A DNA stretch of 64,000 nt from Camarhynchus parvulus (Eukaryota; Chordata; Aves; Passeriformes; Thraupidae): assembly GCF_901933205.1 (NCBI RefSeq), contig NC_044590.1, forward strand, positions 5,905,501 to 5,969,500, read 5' to 3'. Positions 1-15,300 of the stretch are shown piece by piece; the stretch's first letter is position 1; each line of letters starts with the position of its first letter. The position numbers and the translations under genes are program-made. Under the pieces are notes generated by a model. The model was given only the letters and a program-made list of their open reading frames with translations, was not told the DNA's origin and ran no database searches.

Positions 1-3000
1 ACCCTGAAAGAGCCTGAACAGGACCCCCTTGGCTTTGCTCCACCTGCTCACCAGGCTGGCATTGCCTGCTCTAACTCTCCATGAGCAGAAGAACCCCCTT
101 GGTCCCAGCAGCTGGAGAGATGGCTGTGTCCCTCTGCAGGTGCCCAGCTGATCCTTGGCCGTGTGCTGGGCAGCAAATCTGTTCTGGCAGCAAATGAAGA
201 TGTTTTCCCTCTTCCCCTGGACAGCCATTCCTTACAACAACTTGTTTTTCTTCAAGGCTCACACTGAAGAGCGGTGGGGATGCGTTGAAACGATTGAATT
301 GACTCAGGGAAGATGGTTAATCACATTTAGCTGTGTGGCACGTTGGAGCCTCACTGCAGTGATACAGTTTTATGAATCATGTTCTGTGGCATTCACATTT
401 TCTGAAAAAATCCCTTCATCCAGGATTTTTCTCCTGGGAAGCTGAGAAGCCTTGGAGAACAGGAAAACAATTCTTATCTCATTTGCTTCTCCTGTGTTGT
501 GCTCATGTGTGGAATGTGTTTGGAGATTGTTTACCTACAGGTGACTGTTTCATTGGATTCTGGTGTGAGTTGTTTTCACTCTTTGGCCAATCAGGGCCAA
601 GCTGTGTCGAAACTCTGGAAAGAGTCACAAGTTTTCATTATTATCTTTTCAGCATTAAGTATCATTTCTGTATTCTTCAGTTTAGAATAGTATTCTTTAA
701 CATAATATAGTATCTTAAAATAATAAATTAGCCTTCTGAGACCATGGAGGCAGATGCATCATTCCTCCCTGCCAATACAATAGTGTTCCCATGGGGCATG
801 AAGGAGTTGCAGTTTTATATAATAACATACACTTGGGTGATAAATCCCCTATGTATTTTACCTGGATGACCCCATAGATCCCCACAAACACTGCACCTAC
901 TGATTTTTATATATTTGGGGGGGATTTTTGGATCCATTTGCACAGACAATTGGCAGGGTTGGCAGCAGCTACTCTTAGGAGAGGGCAGGCAGGCTGGGAT
1001 TTAAAATAAATACAGATGTTAGCCAGAATTCATGTTGATAAAATATTTCAACTCTAATCTTGGTATAAGCCAAAAGGCAGTGGTGGGTTATTATTTTTCC
1101 AGTTGTCAGGTGAAAGTTAGATTTACACAGTGCTGAAGGAAGAGGGTGGAAGAGAGAGTTGCTGGGCTCGCTCAGCAGCCCCAAGCTCTCACTTGGAAAT
1201 AATAATTTACAGAGCTGACATTCTGTGGACAGAAACCTGAGGGCAAGTCAGCCCTGCGAGGGGAAGGACGCATCTGAGGGATGTGAAGTGTGAGGTCCAC
1301 ATTGCCGTGAGTGCTGGCATGTGTGATGGATGGGCAAGAAGTTCAAGCAAGTGCAATAATGGATTATGAAAGCTGTCCTCACTCTGGGAAGAAGAATTGC
1401 CCAGGTGCTGAAAGCAGCAGCAGCAGCAATGATGCCATAGGGAATGAAACCCTTTATTTCTGTCACTGGAGCCATGCCAGAAGGCTGTGCTTAGGATCTG
1501 CATGTCAGAGAGATTCTGCATTGTCCGATTTCTTTTCAGTCCCCTGGATGGTGATTGATTTACTGACCTTGAGTCTGACACCTTGCCCTGCGAGCAGCAC
1601 ACAGCCTGTCCCTGCTCTTCATCCAGGCTCTTCCCTTTAACTTATCTCTCCATGCATAATCCAGGAATCTCATTTCAATTCAGTACAAAATAACAGTTCT
1701 GTGCTAGTGCATAATGTAACACGGGCTGAGCCTATTGCAGGGACTGGAGAACACGCAGGTGAGGGAGAAACACCTCTGTTATTTAGCCATGCCTCAGAGG
1801 CTGAAAGACAGGGAATGTGTCCTGGGGAATGTGGAAACTTGGTGGGGAAAGGTGTCCTCTGTAAAATGAGCCTCCTGACACTTTTGAGGGCAGAGGAGGC
1901 TCAACCATCCCAAGGGTTTCCTTCCATCGCCGCGTGTGCCTGGACAGGGAGGGTGTCCTGCTGCATCCCTGCTTTGGAAGGAGGTGGGATCCGAACTCAG
2001 CCCTGAAACAGCACCTACCTAAACCCAGCACATCACTAAACCCTGGTTTTACCTGCGGACCAGCTGGGCTGAGCCTCAGGGAGCTCGGACCTGCCCAGCT
2101 GGACTTGCTGTGCTCTCCCTGCTGAGCTCCGTGTCCTGCTGCTGCCTGCTTGTCCTGACCGCTCTGCAATCTCTTTTCTCCCGCCTGGCTGCCCTCCCCC
2201 TTCCCTCCCCTTTCTTTTATTTCCACCTTTCCCGACATTTGCCCTCCTCCTTCCCTCTCCCCACCTCCCATTGTCCTTCCTTTCATTCCCCATCACTCCA
2301 AACCCTTTCTGGCGTCTGAGCTTTTGTTCTGCTCCCTCTCGGCCCCTGCTGGGACCTGCTCTGCCTTTCTGTTTACACGCATGTCTGTACGAGTGTCTGT
2401 GTGTGATAAAGCATGGAAAAGTGCCCCTCTGAGACCCGTTTTGCTTTTGCAGAGCAGATCCTTTGTGCCAAAATAATGACTCAGCACCGCCGCGGGAGAG
2501 GGGCCGTGTCTGCTCCTCCACAAACGGGGATGCAGATGAGCTGCCCAGGCTTTGGGCTGAATCTCTGCCTCCAAGGTGATGCCTCCAAGTGAAAACAGCA
2601 CTGAAGCAGCGAGATGAGGAGGAGGAGAAATTATCCAACACAAAATTAACTTTTAGCTTTGTTTCCCTCTGCATGATGAGCCAGAAGCCCGACAAAAAGC
2701 GGCTCCTCTCTTGCTCTTTCCTAGCACGTGCATGCAAAGATTTCCCAGGGGTTTACCCATTCCCTTTGTGTAATTTGAAACATAATCATATTATAAACAG
2801 AGATTGCAGCATTTTGAGCTTTCAGCTAAGTGTTCTTGAATGGGCACTTGTCAGTTCGACTCCAGCATCCTTTATCAGTCACTTTATGCCATGGCATTTC
2901 AGCTTGAAGACAGCCAGCTGCATCTTTCAACATTGCCCACTTGATCTGGCTGCCAGTTTCTCTCTGACTCACAGCATTTTATTTTAAGCAAAAGGAGGAA

Positions 3001-6000
3001 TGAAATATTTATTCTTTTCCTTGGGAAACTTGAAACTGGAGGCAAAATGTAACATTTTTGCTTTCTCTCTTCCACCTCCATGTCTCTGGGATGAGAGAAC
3101 TCAGGAGTGACCACCAGCCTCACTTTACAGATATTGGGATTTCTTTGTGGACAAGGGCATGAGAGTCTCAATAACACAAAACTCCTTTCACCTTCTGCCT
3201 GGCCCCACAAATTCACCCTGCACAGCTCTGTGTCCAAGCCTGCCTTACTGGTTCTGCTGGGGGTTTCCAGCATCACCTCTGGGGACAGGTAATTGCACAC
3301 TTTCTCCATGGGTTTCTTATTTTATCCTAAAGGAAGTAGCAGAACCCACCGTTATCATAAATTTGAAAATCACAAACCAACCTACTGATTATCCTTGTGT
3401 ACTTTGTGTGCTCTTGGCATCCTTTAGAGATGGATTGCCCTCATCTATCACCAGTGGGAAAAGGGGAAAGGCTGGGATGTAGTGGGACCAAGCTGACTTT
3501 ACCCCACGAGATAATAATAAGCCCATGGGAGGAGGTGATTAGTGGAACAGATTCCACAGGCGCCCGTGCTGGCTCTAATCTGTCTGTTGTCATTCTGCTG
3601 CTGCTGCTAGGCCCAAACAGCCAGGCATTTCTGAGGGGTTTATGTCAATCTCTGACTTTTCATTTGACTGGGGTGGTATTTTTATTTATGGAAGGTACGG
3701 CGTTGGGCCTGCCTTGTGTTGTGGATTATCTCCGCTTAGAGGTTTTTGATCCATTTTCCAAAAAGATTATTTTAATCTCTTCCTCCCTTCCCCCAGTGCA
3801 TCTCGCTGCACCAAGGGATAATTATTTATCCTCTTGGCTCACCTCACTCCCACTGGCCACTGTTTGATGCTGGCCAGATGCCTGGAGCAGAGGAGACAGG
3901 GTGAGTTTTTGTGCAGGGGATGTGATGTGACACCGTGTCAGTGATTTCAGACAGCAGCACAAAAGGACTGAATCCATACTTAAGTAAACTATCACAAACA
4001 ATAGTTTTGTTGCTTGTCTGTGCCCTGAGCCAGGCAGAGGCCAGGCTGACCCTGGTTTGAGCAGTCCCTGGGATGCTCTGCTCTGCTGGGGCAAGTTGCT
4101 CTGTTAAGCAAGAGGAGAGCAAACACAAAAACCTTTCAGGCAGAGCCAGGCAGGTCCCCAGCACCCAACACTGTTTCTATTTTGCCAGCAAAAAAAAAGG
4201 CAGCAGCTGAGACCTTCTGCCTGTTCAGCTGCTCAGTGTTAACAGCACTGAGTTTGCTCTGGAAGAAATGATCATATTCATGTTCAGAACACCTAAACTC
4301 TCCCAAAATGAGTCTGTTATTTCCTTCAAAGGCTGCTCTAAAGCCACGCTCTGGGAATGGCTGGGTTTGGTCTTCAGGATGATAATTAGGGAGAATGTCA
4401 GGCTGCATAGAGCTGGACTGCATGTACAGGCTGATAAAGGGAATTAGAAATTCACTCATAAATATGATTCAGAATGTGTATTTTCCTCTTTCTCTTACTC
4501 CTGCTTTTGTCTTTAGCAAACCCCTCTTCCTACTCACCCAGTCCTGGAGGGTAATTTGTCTCTTCATGGCTTCTGGAGGCTACTTGAAAAGGTTCAATTA
4601 GTGAAGAAAGGTTCTGGCTCTGTATTTGCAGCACTTCCATTCCCTGGTTTTGCTGAACCTCTGTCTTCATGGAGATTACACACTCATCTTAATTAGGAAG
4701 TGGAAGAGGAAAAGAGAAGCTTTTTAGCCTGCATTATTCAACTTTGATCTGACTTATTCCCTTTCATTCTGGAAGAAAAACATTTCAAAGGCTTCCAGGA
4801 GCCTGAGTCTAATGGCATTGACCAGAGGCACTGTCAGTCTTGCTAGAGAAGAGAAGAATGCACTGATATCTCAGTTTCTCACAGAGTGTAATAATGCCCT
4901 CCTTAGAAACCAGCTTTCATTAGACAAATTTCTAAATTTAAGGTCATATTCTTTTCCTTGGGTGATTCTCATTTAATAGTCTATAATGCAGATACATCTT
5001 CTATCTTGGTTAGCTTTAGCCCGGGAGAGAAAATTATTCTTTGTCTCTTACTTCAGGTTTCACAGGCAATTATTAAACACACTTAAATAAACTGAATATT
5101 TTAAAGAAACTTCATGTGCTTTACCCTCAAAAAGGAGTAGGGACTCTAAATTCAACTTTTCTCCCTCCTGGTGTAGAATTGAGGCATCGAGAGAAATTAT
5201 TTACAAACTGAGCCCAATAATATTTGTTTAACAAATATCACAAACACAACCAGCTTCTGAGGCTTTTCTGGAGAAGGTTGGGAGGTTTTTGCCATCTTTT
5301 CAGGTGATGTTTGCTTTAAACATTTAAATGTAGTCATGTGGTTGGCAATGTATTGCTTGGTACTCCCAGAGATGTCACATTCTGTAAGGGAAATGCACAT
5401 AACAGAAGAGGCAATGGCTCCTCCACTAAATTGTAGCACAGATCTTCCCAGCCTCTGTCATTATTGTGGTTTGAAGAGCAAATGGCACAATGGAAATGTC
5501 CTGGGAGATGCCTCTGGTTCTGGAGCTCACACTTGTGCCTCGCTGCTTTCATTGTCACCCTGCTGTCCTCCTGCCCAGGCTGTGCAGAACCTTCAGCAGC
5601 AATGCATTATTGACATCTTCTTCCTGGGCATCAGAAATCAAACATGAATAGACTCATACAATGTGCTCCAGTTCAGATTACTCCTTTCTTCCTCCTTTCT
5701 TTTGCTAGCAGGAGATGTCAATACAAAGCTCACTCTGAGCTGGGGGTTGGCTCAGGGTGGAATTTCACCACAAAGTTAATGTCAGAAAAAGGGGAGGTTT
5801 GGTGAAGTTTTGATTCACTTAGTCACAACTAAATACCTGCTGCAAGATGGAAAATCCAGCTTTTGCTAATGTGGGAAACATGGAGCTTCACTGAGGTTTA
5901 ATAATTAAAGCAAACAAGCAACCACCCCCCATAGAACACACCAACCTTTCTCGTGTCCTTTTTGTTCAGCAGCCCAGACAGTTTCTCACTGGGATCTCAC

Positions 6001-9000
6001 ACTATCTTTATTTAAAATAATAACAATAAATAAGTTTTTTAAAGTGTACGCGATTTTCAAAATCAGGCAATCTTTTCCCCCATTCAGCGCTAACAATTCC
6101 TCTTGATTTCAGCAGAGGAAGACCCAGGGTGACTCTAGACCTGTGTGTGAGCCTTCATGCTGTCTCCAGCAAGGAAAAACAGTGAGACAAATTTCTCATT
6201 CTCTCAGCTGCCTTTCACTTCTCACAGGACACAGACTTCTCCTTTCAAATGCCTAAAGGCTGTTTTTGGGGAAAATAACCCATGCCATAGTGGCAAGATT
6301 TGTCAGATTGTTCTTTGAAAAGACCATGGCAAACTGGGCGGTGGAATGGAAGTCACTTTGCAATCTTGATGCCCTATTTAAAATATAAATAATAGAGCAT
6401 TACAAATATAATCACTTCTGAAAAATAGATCAGAGTGAGGAGACCTGCTTCCCAGCTGTCCAAAATGTGGAAGATCCTATAACTTCAACCCTAAATTTTC
6501 TATCCTGGCAAAACTGACCCAACAACGTCCTTCAGGGTCAGGGCGTTACCAATTCCTGACCTAGAGATGTTCTGTGAGATACAGAGGCTGGGAAAGGGTC
6601 CAGGATCTGCCATTTAAGGGTTAGCCAAGGATCCTATTTATAGCCTGTTCTGGTGACAGCTGAAATGTGAACCTGCCTGGCCAGGGCTGAGGGCAGAGCC
6701 TGCCCAGGAGGGGCTGAGCAAAACCAAACTGAGCTGTGCCACCTCCACCCTCTGAGCTTGCTGTGCTATCAGTTCTGCCTCAGCACAGCCAGGTATGAAT
6801 AAAATATCACAGGAATACATCCATCCCACCTGGAGAGCTTGTCTGACACACTGAGAAACCAGCCAGCTCCCTTTAATAGAGAGCTTCCTTTGGTGCTTCA
6901 AAGGACCTGATTACACCAATCAATTGTATCTTTCAAAAGCAGCTCAAACTGGACTTACAATCCTTTTTTTAATTATTATTTATTTATTTTAACAAGACCC
7001 AACAAGGAGACAGATAGAGAGAATCCTCACATGGTGTCAAATTTTAGATTAGTTCCTGTAACATAGGAAAGTCAAATGAATTTCAAGCTATAGCAGGAGT
7101 GATTTTGTATTTAGAAAAAGGCAGCAAGGAGTTATTCCAAATGCAGCCTGGCTGAAGAAAGACAATTGGGCAATAAATAGATTTCCAAGTTGTAATGAGG
7201 AGGAAGTAGTTGGTAGGGGGAAGTGTTTATCCTTGCAGTGTAGCCCCCACAAAGAACTTGCCTGGTCCCTCACACAGCACTGTCATGCTGGAACAAACAG
7301 TGGAATAGCAAAACTGGGATAAGTCCACAGGAGCTGAGGACACATTTGGTGACCTCTGGAACATGAAATAATCCAAAATAACAGTGGGGTGGAGAAGAAA
7401 AGACGACTCAATGAGGAAGAAAAGAGGAATCTTTTTTCCATTTCCTTTCCCAAGATGAATACAGCACAAAGCTGTTACTGGAGAGCTCACTCTGAATTTA
7501 ATTTCAGTGGCACATTTGGGGGAAGAACTCCTGCTCATCACAAAGGTGTCAGATCCATGTGTCCAGTGGTACTCCAAGCATTGAGCAAGTTTCTATCTTT
7601 TATTTTAATGCAATGGGGTTTCCCCTGTTGGGTGAATCCCATCCAAACCAGGTTTATATCTGGCTCTGTAATTCAGCTCCTTCCTTTTTGGCCTTTCAGG
7701 ATGGAATTCTCTCCCTCTTCTCTGCCTTCCTAAATGTGTCATTAGCTTCTAATTTTATTTTGGTCTTACCTGGTTTCCAGCTTTCTTAAGGTATTATTTT
7801 GATCACCTCAACTGTTCCAGCCCCTTTCTGTGTCATGCCTGGCATAGGTAGGGGCAGATTATCAGAGGGGATACAAATCTGCATAATTCCAGTGAAAATC
7901 GTGGAATTCACCTGCTTTTTTGCAACCTCTGGATATGACTGTCAGGTCTTGCAGGAGCCAAATGAGGTTTTGCTACACCCTGGATTGTGCATGTCAGAGT
8001 GACTCAGAGCCTGTGGAGGTGGGAATGTGCCTGGGCACAAATAACATTTTACCTTTTTTTTTTTTTTTTTGCTTTTTGTTGTTTTCTCAGCTTAAAGTAA
8101 AAGAATGAGCTCAATTAATTTTCATCATATTTTCCCTTCGCATTCTAACTCTCCTTCCCATAATAGTTTTTCCGCCAAGGTGTCAAAAGGAGCATCCTTC
8201 TCTACGAAATACCAATCAAGAGGATTCAAGTTAATTGCTTCCTGCAAACCCTTATAAGCCAAACAAGCCAATCCACTGTTCTTTAATTCCCTTTTGCTTT
8301 CTGTTATTATGGGTTGGTCAGTGCTTAGGGATGCTGCTGATAAGCTAATGATGATTAGAACTCTAATCACGTGCCATCTGGAGTGAAAAGACGACTCCAG
8401 GGAGAGGCAGAGCACAGATTTGGTATTTCTGAAGGAGTGAGCTGCTTGTAGTGTGGCCAAGGGAGAGATGGCAGGCATGGGGACAGGGATGGGGACAGTC
8501 CCTTTGCGGCTTTTGGTAGAGGCAAATCTCCTGTGCCCTCCCCTGGCTGGATGCACAGGAAAGGCAGAGCTGGGTTTGCTGCATGGAGCTGTTGCCATTT
8601 CTCTTTGAAGTGCTCAGGGAATATAATCTTGTTTTTCCAGACTCTCATCTACCTCATATAAACTAAGGGCTGGCAAACACTTCAGTCCTGCTTGGGAAGG
8701 TGTGAGAAGAACATTAATGTGTCTGTCCTTCACCCCAAAGATGGGCTCTGCTTCACTTTTCCCAGACAGGGTCTGGGTCTTTGTGCTACAAAACACTTCT
8801 CACCTCAGTGAGTGCCTGTAACATGTGAATAACTGAAAGTCTGACTCCACCAGCTCAGGAGAGGCTTCCTTTGGGTCAGCTTGAGTGGTCAGGACCTGAG
8901 TGCATGAATGCAAGGATTCCATGACTTGAATGCAAGGAGCACGTCCCATCTTCCCTCCCTGTGCCTGAGATGGTAACAGGAATCTGGGATGTGCAGCCCA

Positions 9001-10994
9001 AATCTACAAAGGAACATGGGCACAGCCAGGCTCTGCTGCCCAGAGCCTGGGGGTCAACAGAAAACCTCTGTTATGGTGTGTAACCTCAGTTAGATAGAGA
9101 GCAGCAAAGGAAACAAAAGGCATTGTCTGGGCAGAGTCCTGTGAGCTCCTTTCTGAGGGCACAGACCAAATGACAGCTCAGTTATCTGGGGGAAAAGCTG
9201 AGTCCTCCACCGCCCCCAGCTAAACACTGTGAGCAGGCAGCTCCTGCCCCTAAGATGAGGGGAGCTGCTCTGGGTCAGGCCAGAGTGCAGCCAGGCTTTC
9301 ACCCTGCCCTTGGACTGGTTTACAAGGTGATGGTGATCTTCACCTTGTCATAGTCTGGCACTGTAAAAATGGCTGTGAATTAAGGAAAAATCACACTTAG
9401 TTTTTGGGTTTTTTTTACAGTGGGTGTTGAAAGAAAATGTTCGAGGTACTGTGGGGTGGAGAGCAGCAGCTCCAGCTGGAGCCAGAGATAGAGCAGCCCC
9501 ACTTGGGAGCTGCAGCTGATGGGAGCTGTCAGTGTCCAGAAGCTTGATGAGAGAGATCAGCATCACTCCTCCAAAGAGGGAGAGGGAAGGCACAAAGACC
9601 TGGGGCCGTGCAGAGCTGCCTGCCTGCACCAGATAAATTCTGCTGGGCTGGGCTGTGTGAGCAGACACAGAGCTCACAGCACACGGGCTTTGTGTTCAGG
9701 TAACTCAGTGCACGGTCAGGAACAGAGCAGGGCCACCTCAGCCAGGGACTGTCCCCAAGCCTGCAGTGCAGGCAGGTTTTCTCTTCCACAAGTGTGCATT
9801 TTAATGGGTGAAACAGGGGTGTCTGTGCTTTTTAATTTTTTTTTTTTTGTGGGATTTTTTCCCCACTCAAATAAATACTTGGTATTTGAATAGTTTATTC
9901 AAGCAACTCTGCTGCCTATTTCCTCCACCCCCTCCTGCCCAGAAGGTCTCAGCATCTCACCTGAAGGGCGGATGGTGGAAACTGCCATTTTCATTTTACA
10001 GGCAACTCAGGAATGGAGAAGCAAAGTGATTGATCAAGATTCATCTGTGGGAAAGCAGAGCCCCCCATCCCAAATCCTGCCTCATGTGTTATCCTTGCTC
10101 TGTATGCCTTTAGTAAGAACAGATTTGGTCCTAGAAATCAGCCTCCATTCATGCTCAATGCAGCGTGAAATCCTCCAGTCTTTACTACATCTCTGGAGAC
10201 CTGGCTTGCTTGTATGTGAGATCTGGCTTTCAGCTCAGGCTCCTGATTTTAATTTCCATCATCTACAGGTGCTTGGCTCGTGAGCCTGCCCTGCTGCTGC
10301 TCCTGAATGCTGATTCCAGCCACGCTGCATGGGAGAGCTGCTGGAAATGTGATAAGGAAGCACTGGGAGCTAGTGCCAGAGTCTCAGCTGATTGCAAACT
10401 GATACTGCTGCCTTGTTTAAGTGGAAAATTAGATGGGGAAAAAAAATCATTAAAATATGGTAGACATTTTCTTCGGGCTCTTTTGAGGGCTGCTGTTTCT
10501 TGATGCATTCCAATAAGATCTCTATTCCCTGTGCCCTTGTAATACAGAGCAACTGCAACTGCCTGTCAGAAAGTACATGACTAAGTGCTGTCTTTTCTCT
10601 GTTCTATTGTCATTAAGGCACCAGGAATGTTTATGGGATTTGGGTCCTTGCTTTTAATGAGAGTTGGACTCGTGCCCCCATTTTAATCAAGTATAGGACC
10701 AGTTATTATTAATGTAGGACTTTGGATGCACATGACTGCTTCCAGAGTTAATGAAGATGGATTCCTTTCCCTGAATAGATTACAGGCCCAGGTCCTGCAA
10801 CCTCTGATTGTGAGGTGTTCTTGGGGAGTAAATCATGAGCTGCTGCAAGATGACAGAGCTCTGAAGATCAGCAAGAACTGCCCCTCCTGAGGATGCTCCT
10901 GTGATGGGAAATTATTAGGAGGCAAAAGGGATTTTTTTGAGTTGGATAAAATTTGGGCTGGGGTCTAGAAAATAAAAAACAGCAAGAAATGAGT
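1..10994. other. Intergenic DNA, no supported gene
   Basis: Only chance-length ORFs in all frames, none with a recognisable domain or splice-bounded exon. There is a T run at 8,053-8,071 and AT-rich stretches near 6,010 and 6,960-6,990. The CHRNA4 gene expected on this side by mammalian synteny is not seen. Confidence 0.6.
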
Positions 10995-11158
10995 CTTGGA
11001 ACGCCCCATCTCTGGAAATGTTTGAGTCCAATTGGAGCCCTAGCATAGGGTTTGGAGCAGTCTGGGGTAGTGGAAGGTGTCCCTGCCCATGGAAAGGGGG
11101 CGGAATGACATGAGCTTTAAGATCCCTTCAAACCCAAGCCATTGTGTGATGTTGAATT
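10995..11158 (+). mobile_element. CR1 LINE 3'-end fragment
   Basis: Sense-oriented CR1 tail: CTGGAAATGTTTGAGTCCAATTGGA, then GTGGAAGGTGTCCCTGCCCATGGAAAGGGGG, and ATGAGCTTTAAGATCCCTTCAAACCCAAGCCATT. It is diverged and 5'-truncated. Confidence 0.88.
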
Positions 11159-12267
11159 CTGAAAAGCCAGTTTGTTCCAGGCATCAGGTCACTGAGTTCT
11201 TGACACTTTGCTGTTCTCACTCCCCCTCCATCAGACCCACCAGCACGTTTGTGTCTGCACCCTGAGACACAAGCTCAGGCCTCCCTTGTCACAATATTCC
11301 TTCTTCTTGTGTCCCTCCTGCCCTTCACGTGCCCTAAGGCACATCTGCACCTCTGTGTGTCCCCAACTGCAGAATAAAGACACTGCTGTTTCTTGCTTAG
11401 TTCGACAGTTTCCAGACAAATCACATCCATTTTGTATCGTGCATCTTTGTGCACAGTGGTGCATGATGGCAGTTGGGTGTTCTTGGAGACAGAATAATAG
11501 AAATACTGACTGAGTGAGAAAAATAGGGAAAAATAGGACAGTGGGAAGGGCAGGGATAAAATCCACAAGGTCGGGAATTTCTGGCCATGTCTGGCCTGAT
11601 CAAGTGCTGGCATTAGTCCTGCTCCAAGCTGGAGGTTGGATTAGAGGCTTCCAGGAGCACTGTCCAGCCAACACTGCTCTGGAGATTGCTCATGAAGTCA
11701 GCACGTCAGCACATGATGAATTTCACCAGTTTTAAAGCAGGGAGGTTGGGTGAATAAACTTCTGTCCCCTGAGATTCATGTCTGAATCCCATTGGAATAA
11801 ACATCCTCAGTATTTAATCTCCTGTGAGGCAACTTGATTGTGCAGTGAGGAAAAGGGAAGGACAGAGGGGAGCCCCCCAGTTTGTTTCCATAATCCACAT
11901 CAGCGTGGACTGGCCCAAGTGCCAGATAATATGGCCAAGCTAGACTGATTTATGAGGAATCTTAAGCAAATGCATTTCACCATCCAAAGGGATGAAAGCA
12001 TGGACCAGGTTTTCTCCTCTCTTCTGCTGAGCTGACACTTGTCATGCCATGACTTGATTTCATTTGATTATGTGCTTACATGATTTGGCAGAGAAGCTGC
12101 ACAAGTGCAGCACTTGTCTGTGGGTCTGTTGAGTTTGGATAACTGAGTGCTGTCTCTATTTTGATAAGGACTCTATTTTGATAAGAGCAGCCCACCACTG
12201 GGTCATCAGCAGAGTCAAAATTGTGTCAACCCTTCTGCTGTTCAGCTCCAGGCTTCCCCTGCAGGTT

Positions 12268-12340
12268 TCCTGTGGAGGCTGTGAAGTCTCCATCCCTGGA
12301 GACATTCAAAAATGGATTGAAAATGGCCTGAGCAGTCTAA
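12268..12340 (+). mobile_element. Short CR1 LINE fragment (end of ORF2)
   Basis: GGCTGTGAAGTCTCCATCCCTGGAGACATTCAAAAATGGATTG matches the end of CR1 ORF2 (V-E-S-P-S-L-E-x-F-K), followed by GAGCAGTCTAATCTGG. It is a heavily decayed relic. Confidence 0.75.
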
Positions 12341-15300
12341 TCTGGCTTCAAAGCTGGGTCTGTCTTCAGAGCTGGGTCTAACACCAATGTCCTCCCTGCT
12401 TGGGGAGGGAATGGAGCAGGAGGCACCCAGGGCTTCCTCCAGTTTACAGCCCTTCATGGTGTCACAGGGGGAAAATGAGCTGAGATTTCCTCAGGAAAAA
12501 CACTCAGATCAGCACTTTTACACAGGCAGGGCCCATATGAATTACACTGTCAGGAAAAGTTACCAAAGCATGAAATTCCTTCCCCCTGAGTGTATTGGAA
12601 TTGATTCACTCTCCTGAGAAATGTGCTCACACTTGGCACTCAATCAGTTCACTTCTCTTTCAGTCTGCTCTGAACACCCACATTGAAAACTTGGTGGTGA
12701 TCCCAGCATTTTTTATGTGAGGTTCTGTGCAGGGTTGTAGATCTGATGGCTGGAATGAGTGATTGCAGTGAACACCCCTTAAAAAGAGAGCGATGAAATA
12801 CCCCTTTAACTTTCAGTCTTTCTAATCTGTCATCATATTAGAGCAAGCATGGTAGGCTCTGTGCAATCAAATCCTTCCACATTTAAGCAGAATTCTGCTT
12901 TCAAGCAATTGCTGGTGTACAAAATTCCAGAGATATGCTGTCCCTTTTGAAAATTTCACAGCCCAGGATATTCCCACAGTGAAGTCTGTGTGACTCCATA
13001 TTTTTCTAGGTAGATTTAACTAATCTTAACCTCAACTGCCAAAAGCTATGAGAGTTTTCAATATAAATGTATTTTTATCTGGCAGTATCACCCACCCTCC
13101 CTTACCTGTCAATAATTTGATTAGGACAGATTTCTAAAAATTCAGGAAACACTTGATATGAAGAAGACCCAGTGTATCATCTTTAATTTCTGCTTTATAT
13201 TCAGGGTGTTCATCTTCTAGGAAAAGGAGATTTTAACTGTTTTATCATCCACACTACATCTTATTCTTCCTGTAGGATATAATGCTCCACAGAAGCTGAT
13301 CCATGCTGAATGACTAGCTGTTCTAAAATGCCTTTGAGAAAACAAAATGGTTTGATTACAGCTTTTAAGTCATGAAATCATGGAGAAAAAAAGAGAGATT
13401 GGAATACAGAATGTGCCAGAACTGGTTTGTGAGGACTGGGATTTGCCTGTTGGGGTGACTCCTGGCAGTGCCAAGGGCAGCAGCAACATTTCAGTGGGGT
13501 GTTTCCAGGTCTGCACATCTTGGGGACATGAGCAAAGACCTCAGGGACAAGGTGGTGCCTCAGATGCTCCTGTGAAACCACAGAGTCTCTCCTGCTGCCG
13601 AGGGGGTGGCACCAGAGTTAAGGAAATGCAAACCCATTTCAAATGCAAATACCAAGGCAACAGTTTGCATTAAAAAATAGCAGCTCTGAATGTCAGGGAA
13701 AGAGTTCTAGAGGCTTCCTCTGCCTCATATCAGGCAAGGTGTCCAAATGTGGGCAGGCTGCTATTTCCAGAAATCTGGGCTGGAAAGGGAAATTTGTCTG
13801 GATGGGTTCTGTAATCATTTCTATGGGAGCAGCTCTGAGCTCCTGAGGGAGACCTTTGTGGGAAGCCTGGGAGGATGGGGGGTCCCCAAATGGGATTGGA
13901 ACAGCGCAGCTGGGGAGAAGATGGTCCAAGATTCTGGAGGCACTGAGAGGATGATTTGAGAACATGATGCCAACTTGCTGAACAGCAGCAGCAGAACAGG
14001 AGATGCCTGGCAATGCCAAAGGCTGAAAAGCAGGAGGAGAAGCACCGGGGATGGGCCAGGATTGACATTGTTCTGGAAGAGGAGGATTCAAGGGTCTTCT
14101 CTCAGCCTGTGACCTGATACTTCTCCCTCATGTGCTGTGAAATCTGTTTTGCTCACATTATTATTTTTTTTTCAACAGGATTTCAGGTTAAAAAAAAATT
14201 CACTGAGCTTTCCAAGGAAACAGAAGCTGATGTTACCTCAACAGCTTCAGCCACCCTTTGCCAAGCTCTGCTCTGGCACAAACGGGTCTCCTCCATCTGC
14301 TGTGTATTTCTGTCTCTCTAAATTGGTGTTCTGTGCATGTGATCCATTCTCTGTAACAGAAAGCTCCATGGGCCATTTCTAGCAGCTCACTCTGTCTCTC
14401 TGTCCCTGGCTCTGCAGGCTGTAGTGGGTTTTCTGCCAGCACAGCCCAGGGGCAGGCAGCTGTACAGCTCCTGGGCTGGGACCCCCCAAAAATGTCTCTG
14501 AGTCACTTTAAAATGTACAACCCCGGGTGGAACAGCATCTCCAGCACCTGAAGAAACTGTGATTTGCAAGATGCTTGGCTCCTCCAGGGCATTGTGCTCA
14601 GATCTAAAGGGTGGGAATTAATCCTTTTGAAAATACTGCCCAGTTTCATGTTTTTAAAATTTTGTGCCCTGGCCACCATTACAGTTAAGAATAGCAGTAA
14701 CTGCTGTTATTACAGACTGTTTTACCCACACACACTTCTTTATAGAGTGGCAAACTTTTACTGAACTCTTCCTTAAAAACAAATTTTTTGTTGAAGGAAG
14801 ACCAGAGGCTCTGGATAACATTTTCTTTAAATTGTCCAATTAAAACCAAAGTGTCCAAGAGCTAATAATCAAAGCAGATATTAGCTCAAAATCTAAACCA
14901 ATTATTTTTAAAATCTGCTCTTGATGGACTTATGCTAATGAACTATTTTATTATCATGAGAAATTGTAGCTTGTGCTGTGGTTTTAACAGTCTAATTACA
15001 GAGATAACACTTGTTTTGTGTGCCCGTGATAAGCACAGATTTTAATTCACTCAGCAAATAGTGGCATGACAGGAATGGGCCAGGACTCTGCATCTGCAGC
15101 TCTACAGAAAGCAAAAACCAGGGGATCTCAACTTCTGAAGGAGATTTCAGAGCTTCTGTGTGTCTTCTCTCCATGGGGGATTAATGAGAGCATTTCTTTA
15201 TGTTCAGCAGGGCATTGCTTTCAGTGGCTGTCCCTGTGCAGACCCCAAGGAAAGCTGCCTTGGCTGTGAATAGAGGTGGCTGGAGGTTTTAGGATTAACA

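Noticed and set aside
2036..2737. 233-codon minus-strand ORF rich in Arg, Gly and Ser
   Set aside because: Purine-rich low-complexity translation, no homology recognised, no promoter or splice support.
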